A DNA stretch of 64,000 bases, from contig NZ_MCUW01000019.1 of assembly GCF_002873335.1 (NCBI RefSeq), positions 17,156-81,155 of the forward strand, given 5' to 3'. The notes under the pieces are model-generated. The model was not told the DNA's origin. It was given only the letters and a program-made list of their open reading frames with translations, and did not search any database. This document shows positions 27,697 through 37,412 of the stretch, piece by piece. The stretch is from Vibrio sp. 10N.286.49.B1. Its GTDB lineage: Bacteria > Pseudomonadota > Gammaproteobacteria > Enterobacterales > Vibrionaceae. The number at the start of each line of letters is the position of its first letter. Positions within the stretch are counted from its first letter, which is position 1. Both the position numbers and the translations under genes were made by a program.

Positions 27697-29481
27697 CTAG
27701 ATTCTGCCCTGAAGTGGGACGATTGTCACGCTTTCGCCTGTTTTTACGGTATCAATGTGGGGGGCAATTTCTATAAGACAATTGGCTTCACTCATTGAAC
27801 GCAAGATACCAGAGCCTTGTTTGCCGGTTGTACGCACCGTTAGTTGCCCTGATTGCTCATCCATGGTGTAAATCCCTCGGCTGAACTCAGTCCGGCCTTG
27901 GCGTGAGCGAAGCGGTGTTTCTGCAATTGCAGAGGCTTTAAATGGTAATAATTCTTGGATGCCTTGCATTTTTTTGATGGCAGGTTCAACGAAGTTGAGA
28001 AATGACACCATAACCGCAACAGGGTTACCTGGTAGCCCGAAGAAGGGTTTGTTATTGATGTGTCCAAACGCAAGAGGGCGGCCTGGTCGCATATTGATGC
28101 GCCAGAAGTTTACGTTGCCGCTTTTTTCTAACACATCTTTAATGAAATCGGCGTCTCCCACCGATACGCCACCGGAAGTGATCACGAGATCGGCCGATTC
28201 GCTTGCATTTATGATCGCGGCTTCCATGACGGATTCATCATCTTCTAAAATGCCAAGGTCGACGATATCGCAACCGAGCTTTTGCAACATGGCCATGATG
28301 GTGAAACGGTTAGAGTCGTAAATAGAATTAGATAGTAGCGGCTGTCCAGGAGCTTGCACCTCATCGCCTGTAGAGAAAACCGCGACCTTAAGCTTGCGTT
28401 TTACCTCTACCTCACCGAAGCCTAGAGAACCAATCATGCCAAGTTCAGGAGCTTCAATTAATGTGCCTTTCTCGAACACGGCTTGGCCCATCGCAAGATC
28501 TTCACCGGCCTGACGTACGTTTTGTCCTGAAGAAATCGATGCCGAACCAAATGTAACACTATCACTGCTGTGGTTTGCTTGTTCGCGCATGACGACCGTG
28601 TCCGCGCCGTCAGGCATCGGTGCACCCGTCATAATTTGTGCGGCTTGGCCATGAGTTAACGTGCCATCAAAGCCATGTCCAGCCATAATACTGGCGACAA
28701 CCTTGAAATCCTCGTGACCAATGTCGTCACCGCGTATGGCAAACCCATCCATTGCTGAATTGGTGAACGCAGGGACATTGATTGGTGAAATGATGTCTTG
28801 TGCAAGCACGCGCCCATAGGCTGACATCAAGGGCAACACCTCGGTGATTGGTGATGACAAGACGGCATCTAATATCTTCGCTTGCCCTTGTTGGACGGAC
28901 AATAACGCAGGGGATAGCGTATCGCAGCAAGCCGCGGGCGTGTCCACGTTGTGCTCAGGCTTGACGTAATTGAGTATAAATTGAGTGATGGCTTCTAAGT
29001 CGTTGATGTTCATGGTAGGAATCGCAACATTTAAGTCGTCATCGCTACTATCACTTGCAATCGCAATGATGTTGTCATCGTTAGGGTGCAACCAAGGTTT
29101 GCCGACTTCTTGTCTGTTCAATTCAATCTTAGGAAAGGCAATGTTTTTGCAGCCTTCAACTAAGATAAGATCTAATGCCGAATGATCAAAACGAGAGAGC
29201 AGGTACTCAAAATTTGCCTCTTCTTCAGGGGTTTCGGTCATGAGTGCATGACGATAGCGAGAGGAGATCAGCATTTGGCTCGCTCCCGCTTTACGCAAGC
29301 GGTAGCTGTCTTTGCCTGGCTTATCCACATCAAAATTATGATGTGCATGTTTGAGTACGCCAATCTTAAGCCCTGCTGCGGTTAATTTAGGGAGTAAGAT
29401 TTCTAATAATGTGGTTTTACCGGTGCCGCTATAAGCAGCAAAGCCGAGTAGTGGAATGTTTTTGATTTTTTTTATGGTCAT
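27697..29481 (-). CDS. MobB-MoeA fusion, molybdenum/tungsten cofactor biosynthesis
   Basis: 594 residues made of two enzymes. Residues 1 to about 170 are MobB-like, with P-loop SGTGKTT (18-24). Residues about 190-594 are MoeA, with TNSAMDGFAIRGDD, STGDEV, TSGGVSVGDAD and GLPGNPVAV. MoeA inserts Mo (or W) into adenylated molybdopterin, and MobB is a GTP-binding adaptor for guanylation by MobA. Fusing them ties metal insertion to the dinucleotide step needed by bis-MGD enzymes such as the formate dehydrogenase encoded 25 kb away. Both parts look complete. Confidence 0.95.
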   Translation of the reverse strand: MTIKKIKNIPLLGFAAYSGTGKTTLLEILLPKLTAAGLKIGVLKHAHHNFDVDKPGKDSYRLRKAGASQMLISSRYRHALMTETPEEEANFEYLLSRFDHSALDLILVEGCKNIAFPKIELNRQEVGKPWLHPNDDNIIAIASDSSDDDLNVAIPTMNINDLEAITQFILNYVKPEHNVDTPAACCDTLSPALLSVQQGQAKILDAVLSSPITEVLPLMSAYGRVLAQDIISPINVPAFTNSAMDGFAIRGDDIGHEDFKVVASIMAGHGFDGTLTHGQAAQIMTGAPMPDGADTVVMREQANHSSDSVTFGSASISSGQNVRQAGEDLAMGQAVFEKGTLIEAPELGMIGSLGFGEVEVKRKLKVAVFSTGDEVQAPGQPLLSNSIYDSNRFTIMAMLQKLGCDIVDLGILEDDESVMEAAIINASESADLVITSGGVSVGDADFIKDVLEKSGNVNFWRINMRPGRPLAFGHINNKPFFGLPGNPVAVMVSFLNFVEPAIKKMQGIQELLPFKASAIAETPLRSRQGRTEFSRGIYTMDEQSGQLTVRTTGKQGSGILRSMSEANCLIEIAPHIDTVKTGESVTIVPLQGRI

Positions 29482-29655
29482 AACAAACTCTGATTACGGT
29501 AATAGTATGAACGATGATAAGTATTAACGACGATACATCGTTAATGATTCAATAGCTAAACGCCGTGCGACTCATATTAATACTTACAATTACAAGGTGC
29601 GGTTGGCGCGTTGATAAAGCGTGAACATCGTATGAACAATAGGCGCTGCATCGAA

Positions 29656-30240
29656 TCACTTTTGTTTGGCGAGCTTAGCCAACTCTTCGGGCGTATTGAG
29701 GTTGATGAAACACTCTGGTGAGTCAGAGAAATCAACATACTCAGTATGACAATCTTTATAGAGAAGAATGATTTTCCTATCGCCGCGCTCTAAGAACGCT
29801 TCTAACTTTGGCAGCACACGTTGGTGAAACATGGTGAACACGGGTTGATGGAAATCTCCGTCGTGCGCCACTAATATATCGGTTTCATTAGTGACCGCGT
29901 CACAAAATCGTTGAATCAATGAGGTATCGATAAAGGGGCTATCACAAGGAACAAACCCTACCCAATCGGTTGTTGCGGCAGTAAGCCCGGCGTGCATGCC
30001 ACCAAGAGGGCCAGGATAATCAGGGAAAGTATCACTGATGACAGGGGCATATTGTTGATAACGTTCGTGATTGCGATTGGCATTGATAGTGATGTTGTTA
30101 GTTTGAGCGGACAACTTTTCTAGTACATGCTCAATTAAAGGTCTGCCATCGAGCTCAATCAGCCCTTTGTCATTTCCGCCCATTCGTGAGGCTTGACCTC
30201 CTGCGAGGACAACCCAGCTAGTCTGCTCTGGATGCAGCAT
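29656..30240 (-). CDS. mobA: Molybdenum cofactor guanylyltransferase
   Basis: 194 residues. The nucleotidyltransferase signature is clear: [20 protein letters not shown] at the N-terminus, then PLGGMHAGL and VPCDSPF for metal and GTP binding. It joins GMP to the pterin to form the MGD cofactor. Its start overlaps the tupC stop by 23 nt, so guanylation is translationally coupled to the tungstate importer ATPase, consistent with a W/Mo-bis-MGD regulon. Confidence 0.95.
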   Translation of the reverse strand: MLHPEQTSWVVLAGGQASRMGGNDKGLIELDGRPLIEHVLEKLSAQTNNITINANRNHERYQQYAPVISDTFPDYPGPLGGMHAGLTAATTDWVGFVPCDSPFIDTSLIQRFCDAVTNETDILVAHDGDFHQPVFTMFHQRVLPKLEAFLERGDRKIILLYKDCHTEYVDFSDSPECFINLNTPEELAKLAKQK

Positions 30241-30940
30241 AAGTACTCTCTTGATTCGGGTTATTTCTATCGATAACTTGCAGTAACGGTGATTCTATCA
30301 AGGTACAGTCTTTTATCCACCACTGTTTTCGACACAACGCGGTGAGTTCATTGGCCTGATGGCTGGTGACAACAATACTTGAACCTAAATCTAACAAACT
30401 CTGTGCCATCGATACTAGTCGCTCTATCGATTCCTGATCGAGCGAAGCACTCGGTTCATCCATGAGTAGGATTGACGGTTTTAAAACCCAAGCTCGCGCC
30501 ATTGCTACGCGTTGCTTTTCGCCTCCTGATAGCACGGATACATGTTCATCAGCAAGCGTCTCTAGGCCAACGAGTCTAAGCGCGGCAATAACATCTGCCC
30601 GTTTGTCATGGGCGTTCTGCGTTCGATGCTTCAGCCCATACACCACGTTTTGATAAACGCTACCGTCAAAAAGATAAGCTGACTGGTGGAGGTATATGAC
30701 ATCTTTACGACCAGAAGTTGCAAAGAACCGACTGAGTAGCCCTTTCTTTCTCGGTTCAATATCGCCCGAACTGGGTTTCAGCAAGCCGGCTAATATTTTA
30801 AGTAATGTTGTCTTTCCGACGCCATTTGCCCCTTTCAAATAGACGGCTTCATTAGGGCCAATAGTTAAGCTGGGGATATGAAAGAGTACACGGGTATTAA
30901 ATCGCATGGAAATCTGCTTTGCTTTCAGTTGTATCGTCAT
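30218..30940 (-). CDS. tupC: Tungstate ABC transporter ATPase
   Basis: 240 residues. Walker [10 protein letters not shown], signature [15 protein letters not shown], Walker [13 protein letters not shown] and a switch His (VTSHQ) are complete. It powers the TupB channel. Assignment to tungstate rather than molybdate rests on its neighbours TupB/TupA. It is separated from tupB by about 150 bp that may hold an extra promoter, and overlaps mobA. Confidence 0.9.
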   Translation of the reverse strand: MTIQLKAKQISMRFNTRVLFHIPSLTIGPNEAVYLKGANGVGKTTLLKILAGLLKPSSGDIEPRKKGLLSRFFATSGRKDVIYLHQSAYLFDGSVYQNVVYGLKHRTQNAHDKRADVIAALRLVGLETLADEHVSVLSGGEKQRVAMARAWVLKPSILLMDEPSASLDQESIERLVSMAQSLLDLGSSIVVTSHQANELTALCRKQWWIKDCTLIESPLLQVIDRNNPNQESTYAASRAD

Positions 30941-31092
30941 TATTTTTATCGTCCTAAAGCAGAATCTTAGAATAAGTATAGTGGTTGAGCATCACTTTGT
31001 ATGAATCAGATTTATTGCCAATTGAGTCGCTTCTACGCCCTTTAGTCTCAGTCATGCCTGATGTTTAAGGGCCAGTGATTAATGACTGGTTT

Positions 31093-31794
31093 CTAGTGCG
31101 TTCGCAGTACGCCTTTGCCTCGCATTGAAGAGAGTACAAAGTTTAAAATTAGTGCTAATAGCAACAATACAATCCCAAGTGCCACACCCTGGGCAAACGC
31201 CCCCTTATGGCTTTCCATTGCAATGGCTGTAGGGATATTACGGGTCAACCCCATAATATTGCCGCCGACCATCATTGAGCAGCCGACTTCTGTGACAATT
31301 CGAGAAAACCCAGCAACAACCGCGGCGAGTAATGGGAAGCGAGATTCCCAAATTAATGTCATTAGTGTTCTAGTTCGTGAAACGCCAAGCGTAATTGACG
31401 TTTCCATTGCGCGTCGGTCGGTACTTTGAAGCGCACCATGCATCATTGATACCAGTACTGGGAAACAAATTAGTATCTGACCGATAATCATCGCTTTTTG
31501 GGTAAACAGCATCTGCCAATCGCCTAATGGACCAGATCGTGACAGCATCATGTAGAGTAATAATCCAATAACGACCGTTGGAATGGCTTGCAGTGTGTTG
31601 ACTAACGACAGCAACATCCATTTCCCTGGAAAATTGGTATAAGCGAGCAGGTAAGAACAGAGGATCGCAGGTAAGACGACTAAAGACACCGCCGAAACGG
31701 AGACACTAAAAGAGACCGCGACGATTTTCCAAAGCTCGCGGTCTAGGCTAAACAGGAGGCTAAACGCCTCCATGGTTGTTTCTGTGATACTCAT
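31093..31794 (-). CDS. tupB: Tungstate ABC transporter permease
   Basis: 233 residues, five to six membrane helices, with the ABC-permease EAA-like loop (METSITLGVSRTRTLMTLIW). The sequence ARRVTE-type end and VGGNIMGLTRNIPTAIAMES is typical of TupB. It shares one base with the stop of tupA (TAATG), so the two are coupled. Confidence 0.9.
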   Translation of the reverse strand: MSITETTMEAFSLLFSLDRELWKIVAVSFSVSVSAVSLVVLPAILCSYLLAYTNFPGKWMLLSLVNTLQAIPTVVIGLLLYMMLSRSGPLGDWQMLFTQKAMIIGQILICFPVLVSMMHGALQSTDRRAMETSITLGVSRTRTLMTLIWESRFPLLAAVVAGFSRIVTEVGCSMMVGGNIMGLTRNIPTAIAMESHKGAFAQGVALGIVLLLLALILNFVLSSMRGKGVLRTH

Positions 31795-32639
31795 TACTGA
31801 CCGGATTTATCTGCATTTGCTACAAATAATTGCTCGCCCATTTTACGGTAACTGTTGATCATAGATTGTCCTTTATCTGATACTAACCAATGGCTTAGTG
31901 CTTTTGCGCCTTCGGTGTTTAAAGTAGGGAAGCGTTCGGGGTTAACTAAAATAACTTGGTATGGGTTAAACAGTTCTTTGTCGCCTTCAAACACAATTTT
32001 GAGGTCAAGCTTTGCTTGGTAGGCCAACCATGTGCCTCGATCGGTCATCGTGTAGCCTTGCATTTCTGAGGCCATGTTAAGTGTCGGCCCCATACCTTGA
32101 CCTACTGAACGATAGCCTCCAAAGTTTGGTTCAATTTTACTTTGTTGCCAAATCTGTAGTTCTTTTTTGTGTGTACCAGAATCGTCACCTCGTGAGATGA
32201 AAATAGCGTTAGTCTTGGCAATACTCTCAAAGACGCTATCAATAGTTTTCTGATCATGGATGTTCGCAGGGTCACTTTTGGGCCCGACAATTACAAAGTC
32301 GTTATACATCACTTTGTGAGGCTCAATCCCATAGCCAGCAGAAACGAATTCGGCTTCGGCCTTTGGAGCATGAGTCATGACGACATCAACATCACCATTT
32401 TCGCCCATTCTGAGTGATTTGCCTGTACCTGCGGCGATAATATCAACTTGATAGCCGCTTTCTTTTGTAAATTCAGGCAGTAAATAGTCGAGTAAACCGG
32501 AGTGATACGTACTCGTGGTAGTAGCAAGTTTAATGCGCGGGAGTTCGGTATTATTGGTTTCTGCATAAGCCGTTACAGAAAGCGTTGCCACGGAAAGGGC
32601 TGAAACCATCAACTGAGGGAGTTTCATAATAATGTCCAT
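31794..32639 (-). CDS. tupA: Tungstate-binding periplasmic protein
   Basis: 281 residues with a Sec signal peptide (cleavage near TAYA). The oxyanion-binding signature KLATTTSTYHSGLLDYLLP, with its TTTST, is the hallmark of TupA, and GDVDVVMTHAP follows. These proteins prefer tungstate over molybdate, which suggests the formate dehydrogenase downstream uses W. First gene of the tup-mob transcript, behind a sigma-54 promoter. Confidence 0.92.
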   Translation of the reverse strand: MDIIMKLPQLMVSALSVATLSVTAYAETNNTELPRIKLATTTSTYHSGLLDYLLPEFTKESGYQVDIIAAGTGKSLRMGENGDVDVVMTHAPKAEAEFVSAGYGIEPHKVMYNDFVIVGPKSDPANIHDQKTIDSVFESIAKTNAIFISRGDDSGTHKKELQIWQQSKIEPNFGGYRSVGQGMGPTLNMASEMQGYTMTDRGTWLAYQAKLDLKIVFEGDKELFNPYQVILVNPERFPTLNTEGAKALSHWLVSDKGQSMINSYRKMGEQLFVANADKSGQ

Positions 32640-32688
32640 TTTGTTTATTTTTTAGGTGAGCAGTTTGCTCTTGATTACACATCATGTA

Positions 32689-32704
32689 AGCAAAGACAAT
32701 GCCA
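32689..32704 (-). promoter_or_regulatory. Sigma-54 promoter of tupA
   Basis: On the minus strand TGGCATTGTCTTTGCT matches TGGCAC-N5-TTGC[AT] with exact GG-N10-GC spacing, about 50 bp before the tupA ATG. Activator-like dyads lie just upstream. Confidence 0.8.
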
Positions 32705-32732
32705 TAATTTTTAAAGGAAAAAAGTGGTAAAG

Positions 32733-32749
32733 TGCGACATTTTGTTAAA
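32733..32749. promoter_or_regulatory. Response-regulator operator candidate 1 (tup side)
   Basis: TGCGACA-TTT-TGTTAAA: the left arm matches the inferred dyad TGAGACA-N3-TGTCTCA at 6 of 7 positions; the right arm is weak. Confidence 0.45.
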
Positions 32750-32782
32750 AACTTTTGTAGGTCAACTACAATTAATTTGAGC

Positions 32783-32799
32783 TGAGACAAAATGTCGCA
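32783..32799. promoter_or_regulatory. Response-regulator operator candidate 2
   Basis: TGAGACA-AAA-TGTCGCA matches the inferred dyad at 13 of 14 positions. It lies between tupA and the regulator gene, about 80 bp upstream of the -24 box of tupA. Confidence 0.65.
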
Positions 32800-32827
32800 A
32801 TTCTAATAAGGATATTTTGACTCAGAT

Positions 32828-32844
32828 TGGTACACTCTGTCTCA
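32828..32844. promoter_or_regulatory. Response-regulator operator candidate 3
   Basis: TGGTACA-CTC-TGTCTCA has a perfect right arm and shares its GGTACA left arm with a site before the formate dehydrogenase operon. It lies just before the regulator gene, so autoregulation is possible. Confidence 0.55.
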
Positions 32845-32867
32845 AATAGGAATAATAACAAGTATTT

Positions 32868-34328
32868 ATGGCATTCTTTGACCCCTCAGAAAAAACACAG
32901 TCTCATGTTTCTCCTTATCTCGCGTTTTCGGCGTTAGTTGTCGACGATGAAGTAGGCATGCAAACCGTTCTTAAAAAAGCGCTCAGAAAAGCCTTTGGTC
33001 ATGTTGAAACCGCGGGCAGCGTTGAAGAAGCAGAGGAGTTAAGACTCAAACACCATTATGACCTCATCATTCTTGATATTAATTTGCCTGGCCGTTCTGG
33101 GATCGAATGGGAAGAAGCATTTAGTGATTTAGACCGTAAGGCCGACATCATTTTCATGACAGGTTATGCTGATTTGGACGTCGCAATTAGCGCGTTAAAA
33201 CTAGGCGCATCAGACTTCATATTAAAGCCATTTAATCTCCAGCAAATGTTACAAGCAGTACAACGCTGCATGGATAAGCGGCTAGCAGAACGAGTCACGG
33301 TGGCATTGAGTCACGATATTAGTCGAAGGGTATCAAAAGATTTAATCGGGTCTTCGGTCAAAACCACACAACTTAAACAGTTGATTAGTCAGTTCGCACC
33401 ATCTAAGGCGTCAGTTTTGATTGAGGGTGAGTCTGGCACGGGAAAGGAACTGGTGGCGCGTGGGCTTCATGATGCAAGTAAAAGACAGGGCCCTTATGTG
33501 GCCATAAATTGTGGTGCGTTGGCGCCTGAATTACTGGAAAGTGAGTTATTTGGCCATACTGCTGGTGCATTTACTGGGGCGAAAAAGAGTCGTGAAGGGT
33601 TGTTTCGGGTTGCAAGTGGTGGGACGTTATTTCTAGATGAGATTGGTGAAATGCCCTTAGCGATGCAGGCTTCACTGCTTCGCGTGTTAGAGCAACGCAC
33701 TGTGAGGCCAGTTGGAACTGAGCGAGAAGTCAGTATCGATGTTCGAGTTGTTGCTGCGACGAACCGAAATCTGCGACAACAAGTTGAACAGGGTAAGTTT
33801 AGACAAGATCTGTTCTATCGCTTGAACGTGTTGAAGATTGAAGTGCCATCGTTGCGCAGCCGATTGTCGGATTTAAATGAACTAGTGCCTTATTTAACAA
33901 GACGTTTAGCGAAAGAGCTGGGCGTGGTCGAGCCTAAATGGGCCCATGAAGATATGTTTGCGATGCAAGATTACGATTGGCCCGGTAATGTGCGGGAACT
34001 GAAAAATATGCTAGAGCGATGTATTTTACTCAATAAGCCTCCTGCTCATTATTTTAGAGAACTCAATGGGGGGCCGGTTAATGCTTCTATTACACTGTCT
34101 GCAAACGATATGTCGACCATGCCAGCCGCGGCTATTAATGGTGATGCACAATTTGGTTATCCAGATTCATGGTCGCTGAAAGATGTTGAAAAAGCGCATA
34201 TTCAACAAGTAATGGATTTTCACTCGGGTAACAAATCTGCAGCGTCGCGTGACTTGGGTGTCGCTCGGAAAACATTAGAGCGAAAATACAAAGAGTGGGA
34301 CGACAATGAGCTATCGAATGAAAGCTGA
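32868..34328 (+). CDS. NtrC-type sigma-54-dependent response regulator
   Basis: 486 residues. Receiver domain at about 18-130 with phosphoacceptor Asp in LIILDINLPG; AAA+ domain with Walker A GESGTGKE, the sigma-54 contact loop GAFTGA, and EIGEMPLAMQASLLRVLE; C-terminal Fis-type helix-turn-helix (SAASRDLGVARKTLERKY). It activates sigma-54 RNA polymerase from upstream sites. Divergent from tupABC, it overlaps its kinase by 23 nt. Repeated dyads at both tup and the formate dehydrogenase operon are its likely sites. Confidence 0.93.
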   Translation: MAFFDPSEKTQSHVSPYLAFSALVVDDEVGMQTVLKKALRKAFGHVETAGSVEEAEELRLKHHYDLIILDINLPGRSGIEWEEAFSDLDRKADIIFMTGYADLDVAISALKLGASDFILKPFNLQQMLQAVQRCMDKRLAERVTVALSHDISRRVSKDLIGSSVKTTQLKQLISQFAPSKASVLIEGESGTGKELVARGLHDASKRQGPYVAINCGALAPELLESELFGHTAGAFTGAKKSREGLFRVASGGTLFLDEIGEMPLAMQASLLRVLEQRTVRPVGTEREVSIDVRVVAATNRNLRQQVEQGKFRQDLFYRLNVLKIEVPSLRSRLSDLNELVPYLTRRLAKELGVVEPKWAHEDMFAMQDYDWPGNVRELKNMLERCILLNKPPAHYFRELNGGPVNASITLSANDMSTMPAAAINGDAQFGYPDSWSLKDVEKAHIQQVMDFHSGNKSAASRDLGVARKTLERKYKEWDDNELSNES

Positions 34329-36363
34329 TGGCAATATATTGAGCCGACTACGCTTTCGCACCCAAGCCATGGTGCGTTATCGTCTTCTGTTTCTCACCTC
34401 TGCACCGATTATTCTAACGTTGATTGCCATGTTTGCGATTACTGCGTATTGGTCAATTCACTATACGTGGCAAAGTGCCTTGGTGGATGTTGATGAGCGG
34501 CTCAACATCGTTACCGATAAGATGGAAAGCCTTCAGGTTGAGCAGTATGACCACCTGAAGGCATTTTCTGAGTCTTATGAATTTCGAACGCGTCTTATGC
34601 ATATTCAAACCGCTCAAGAGTTTGATGATTGGGTTAAAGCACAAAACCTTCGTTACCAACTTGATTATTTAAGATGGATCCCAGTAGACGTTGCCGTGTC
34701 AAAACCAACACAGAGCGAATCCGACGCTTATCGCCAGATGGCGAGCCAACGTTCATTTTTTGATGTACTTACCCGTGAAACTGCCTTTAATTTAGAGCCC
34801 CTGCTGTCTGAACACTCGGAGGTACGCCATCAAGACAATCATCGTCTAGAAACCCGTTCATTGGTCAGTCGTTCCGTTATTGCTGTTTATGACGATAGCA
34901 GTGCACTCATTGGTTATCTCGATGGCGGTGTACTTCTCAATAATAACTTGGGTTTGGTTGATATGATCCGCGATACCATTTATCCAGTATCCGACGAAGC
35001 TCATCATGTAAAAGGTACGGTCACGATTTTCTTAGATGATCTTCGAGTCGCCACCAATGTGCCTATTGAAGCCTCGTATCAAGGTAGAAGAGCGGTAGGG
35101 ACGATGGTCTCTGATTCGGTGAGTAAAAGTGTTCTTGAAGAGGGACATCGCTGGATCGATAACGCCTACGTCTATGACACATGGTACATCGCGGGCTACG
35201 ACCCGTTGCGCGATATCAACGATAACATTGTCGGTATTGTTTACACCGGCTATCGATCGTGGCCTTTGTTAAAAACCTATTTAACGAATTTAGGTGAGGT
35301 CACGGTATTAATTGTCAGTATCTTGTTTATCTCAGGGTTCATTGTGTATCGCGGTGCTAGAGGGTTATTTAAACCAATCGAACAAATTCATCGGGTGGTT
35401 AAAATGGTTCAGCTGGGTAAAGACGATGAGCGAATCGGGGATATAGGGCTCAACAATCAGCATGAATTGAGTCAGTTGGCTAAGCAGTTTGACAACATGC
35501 TAAATCAGCTTCAATTTCGAAACGAACAGATTCAAGAAGCCGCTCATGAACTTGAAGCAAAAGTGGCATCTCGAACCGCAAGCTTGAAAGAAAAAACGGA
35601 ACAGCTTGAGTTACATATCCACCTTTTGAATCAAACCAAAGACAAATTAATTGTTAATGAAAAGCTTGCGGCGTTGGGTGAATTGACCGCAGGCATTGCT
35701 CATGAGATCAATAACCCAACCGCGGTGATTTTAGGTAATGTCGAACTGTTGAAGTTCGAATTAGGTGAAAATTCGGCAGCGGTAGAAGAGGAAGTCGATG
35801 CGATTCTTGTTCAAATTGACCGAATTCGTAATATTACCCGCAGTTTGTTGCAATACAGCCGACAGGGGGGCGTTCAAGATGAAGTGACGTGGCAACACGT
35901 CAACCCGATTGTTGATGAGAGCGTCACCTTGGTAAGAACCGGCGCCAAGAAGCGGGGTATTGAGTTCTATGTCGACTTGCATGCCAAAACACCTGTTGAG
36001 ATCAATCGTCATCAACTATTACAGATATTAGTTAACTTACAAATGAACGCGATACATGCCATGCAAGGGAAAGGGCGCCTTACTGTTTTAAGTGAAGACT
36101 GGGTTGATGGTAAGGAACGTATTGGGGCACTGATTCATATTATTGATGAAGGCTGTGGAATATCTGATGTGAACTTAAAACGTATATTTGATCCATTTTT
36201 TACCACCAAACGAGATGGTACTGGGTTAGGTCTGTCCGTTTCTCAAAGTATATTGAGTCAGACAGGAGGAGAAATCAAAGTTATCTCTACGCTAGGGAAA
36301 GGCAGTCAATTTACCTTGTATCTTCCTAACAAGGCCGATCAGCATCTGCTGGTTAGTGGTTAG
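34306..36363 (+). CDS. Sensor histidine kinase paired with the sigma-54 regulator
   Basis: 685 residues. Two membrane helices (about 28-48 and 325-348) enclose a large periplasmic sensor of Cache-like build. A HAMP domain (GLFKPIEQIHRVV onward), a coiled coil, a HisKA helix with His in ELTAGIAHEINNPTA and a HATPase domain (GCGISD, FFTTKRDGTGLGLSV) follow. The signal is unknown; formate, tungstate or a redox cue are guesses from context. The stop codon lies within the second unit of a heptamer repeat. Confidence 0.93.
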   Translation: MSYRMKADGNILSRLRFRTQAMVRYRLLFLTSAPIILTLIAMFAITAYWSIHYTWQSALVDVDERLNIVTDKMESLQVEQYDHLKAFSESYEFRTRLMHIQTAQEFDDWVKAQNLRYQLDYLRWIPVDVAVSKPTQSESDAYRQMASQRSFFDVLTRETAFNLEPLLSEHSEVRHQDNHRLETRSLVSRSVIAVYDDSSALIGYLDGGVLLNNNLGLVDMIRDTIYPVSDEAHHVKGTVTIFLDDLRVATNVPIEASYQGRRAVGTMVSDSVSKSVLEEGHRWIDNAYVYDTWYIAGYDPLRDINDNIVGIVYTGYRSWPLLKTYLTNLGEVTVLIVSILFISGFIVYRGARGLFKPIEQIHRVVKMVQLGKDDERIGDIGLNNQHELSQLAKQFDNMLNQLQFRNEQIQEAAHELEAKVASRTASLKEKTEQLELHIHLLNQTKDKLIVNEKLAALGELTAGIAHEINNPTAVILGNVELLKFELGENSAAVEEEVDAILVQIDRIRNITRSLLQYSRQGGVQDEVTWQHVNPIVDESVTLVRTGAKKRGIEFYVDLHAKTPVEINRHQLLQILVNLQMNAIHAMQGKGRLTVLSEDWVDGKERIGALIHIIDEGCGISDVNLKRIFDPFFTTKRDGTGLGLSVSQSILSQTGGEIKVISTLGKGSQFTLYLPNKADQHLLVSG

Positions 36364-36406
36364 TGGTTAGTGGTTAGTGGTTAGTGGTTAGTGGTTAGTG
36401 GTTAGT
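36351..36406. repeat. Heptamer tandem repeat, eight copies
   Basis: GGTTAGT is repeated eight times without error, starting in the last codons of the kinase gene and running past its stop. Read on the other strand the unit is CACTAAC, close to the CACTACG/CACTAAG repeat at 51047. Confidence 0.97.
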
Positions 36407-36483
36407 GGGTGGTTAATAGCGACGACAACCATCCGTGATACACCTCAATAGAGTCACTCCGATAGCGCCACCTGACAACGTCG

Positions 36484-36963
36484 CTATCGGACACACTCTG
36501 TACTCCATTCCAGACGCATAACCAACTCGCCAGCAGGTATTAGCGACTCCTCTATGTTAATACGCGCTTTGATGCGGACGATTTGGTCTTCATTTAATTG
36601 TTGTTTTTCGATAACAACGCCATCGCGCCAGTAGTCAATATCACCTTCTATGACCTGGGGAAATTCGATTTGAAATCGAATACGTGACGAGGGAATGCGA
36701 GAAGAAATGTCACCAAAGTCCGCATGCTTTAATTTCAAACGAATACGGCCTTGTTTGCGGTTATTTTCGAGTCTCAATAGACTCTCTTGTCCGGTATAAT
36801 CTTGACCAAATGCTAGTTCACCGCCACTTTCCAACACTTCTACGCCACAGTGTTCTCGTACGTGTCCGCTAAAGTGTAAATCCCCAGATGGCGGGTTAGC
36901 ATAGCTCAATGACGAGTAGGCCCACATCAGTGCAGCAAATAACATTATTATTGTGTCTCTCAT
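36484..36963 (-). CDS. Secreted small protein, CG-motif paralogue (last gene of operon)
   Basis: 159 residues with a signal peptide ending SLSYA (about residue 22). The mature start FSGHVREHCGVEV with a downstream LAFGQDY, and a terminal WSTECVR, are shared with the product at 37.4-37.9 kb. One Cys near each end suggests a disulfide-closed beta-sandwich, as in pilin or coat-like subunits. No chaperone or usher gene is nearby. Fifth and last gene of a tight operon. Confidence 0.7.
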   Translation of the reverse strand: MRDTIIMLFAALMWAYSSLSYANPPSGDLHFSGHVREHCGVEVLESGGELAFGQDYTGQESLLRLENNRKQGRIRLKLKHADFGDISSRIPSSRIRFQIEFPQVIEGDIDYWRDGVVIEKQQLNEDQIVRIKARINIEESLIPAGELVMRLEWSTECVR

Positions 36964-36969
36964 TGTGTG

Positions 36970-37401
36970 TTACACCATAAGTTGAATAATGAAATCTCGA
37001 ATTGCTTGGTTAAGTGCTCGAATATCGCTCATGACTTGCTCATGTTGTGGGTTAACGCTATAGCCAGTTTTTATCGCCACTTGCTTTTTGTCATAGGTAT
37101 ATTCAACAACCGCATCACAATGAACAACGTCCTTATGATCCGCATCTGCGGTACGCGTATAATTAATCCGACTGGTTTTCGTCCCTGGCTCTATTAACGT
37201 CCAATCGATTAAATCACTGTGCGCCAGCGCATCAAACAATCTTCGTTCATGTGAATAAAGACCCTCATCACACACTAATTGATAGTGAGCGACTTGTTCA
37301 GGAGGTAAGGCCTGCGTAAGTGCACTGGCTTGAGCATTCGCATTAACCTGAGCGCAAACAGTGAAGGCAAGTGACGGAATGACAATGTGTGAGATTCTCA
37401 T
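36970..37401 (-). CDS. Secreted protein of the unknown five-gene operon
   Basis: 143 residues from the ATG at 37401, chosen for an AAGGAA SD; a longer frame begins inside the upstream gene. Signal peptide cleaved near VNANA. The mature part has two Cys (LVCDEG, VHCDAV), a beta-rich centre and a helical end with no known domain. Six bp separate it from the next gene. Confidence 0.65.
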   Translation of the reverse strand: MRISHIVIPSLAFTVCAQVNANAQASALTQALPPEQVAHYQLVCDEGLYSHERRLFDALAHSDLIDWTLIEPGTKTSRINYTRTADADHKDVVHCDAVVEYTYDKKQVAIKTGYSVNPQHEQVMSDIRALNQAIRDFIIQLMV

Positions 37402-37412
37402 TGTCTTATTCC

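Noticed and set aside
36351-36406. CRISPR-like array
   Set aside because: Units are only 7 bp and directly adjacent with no spacers; a simple tandem repeat.
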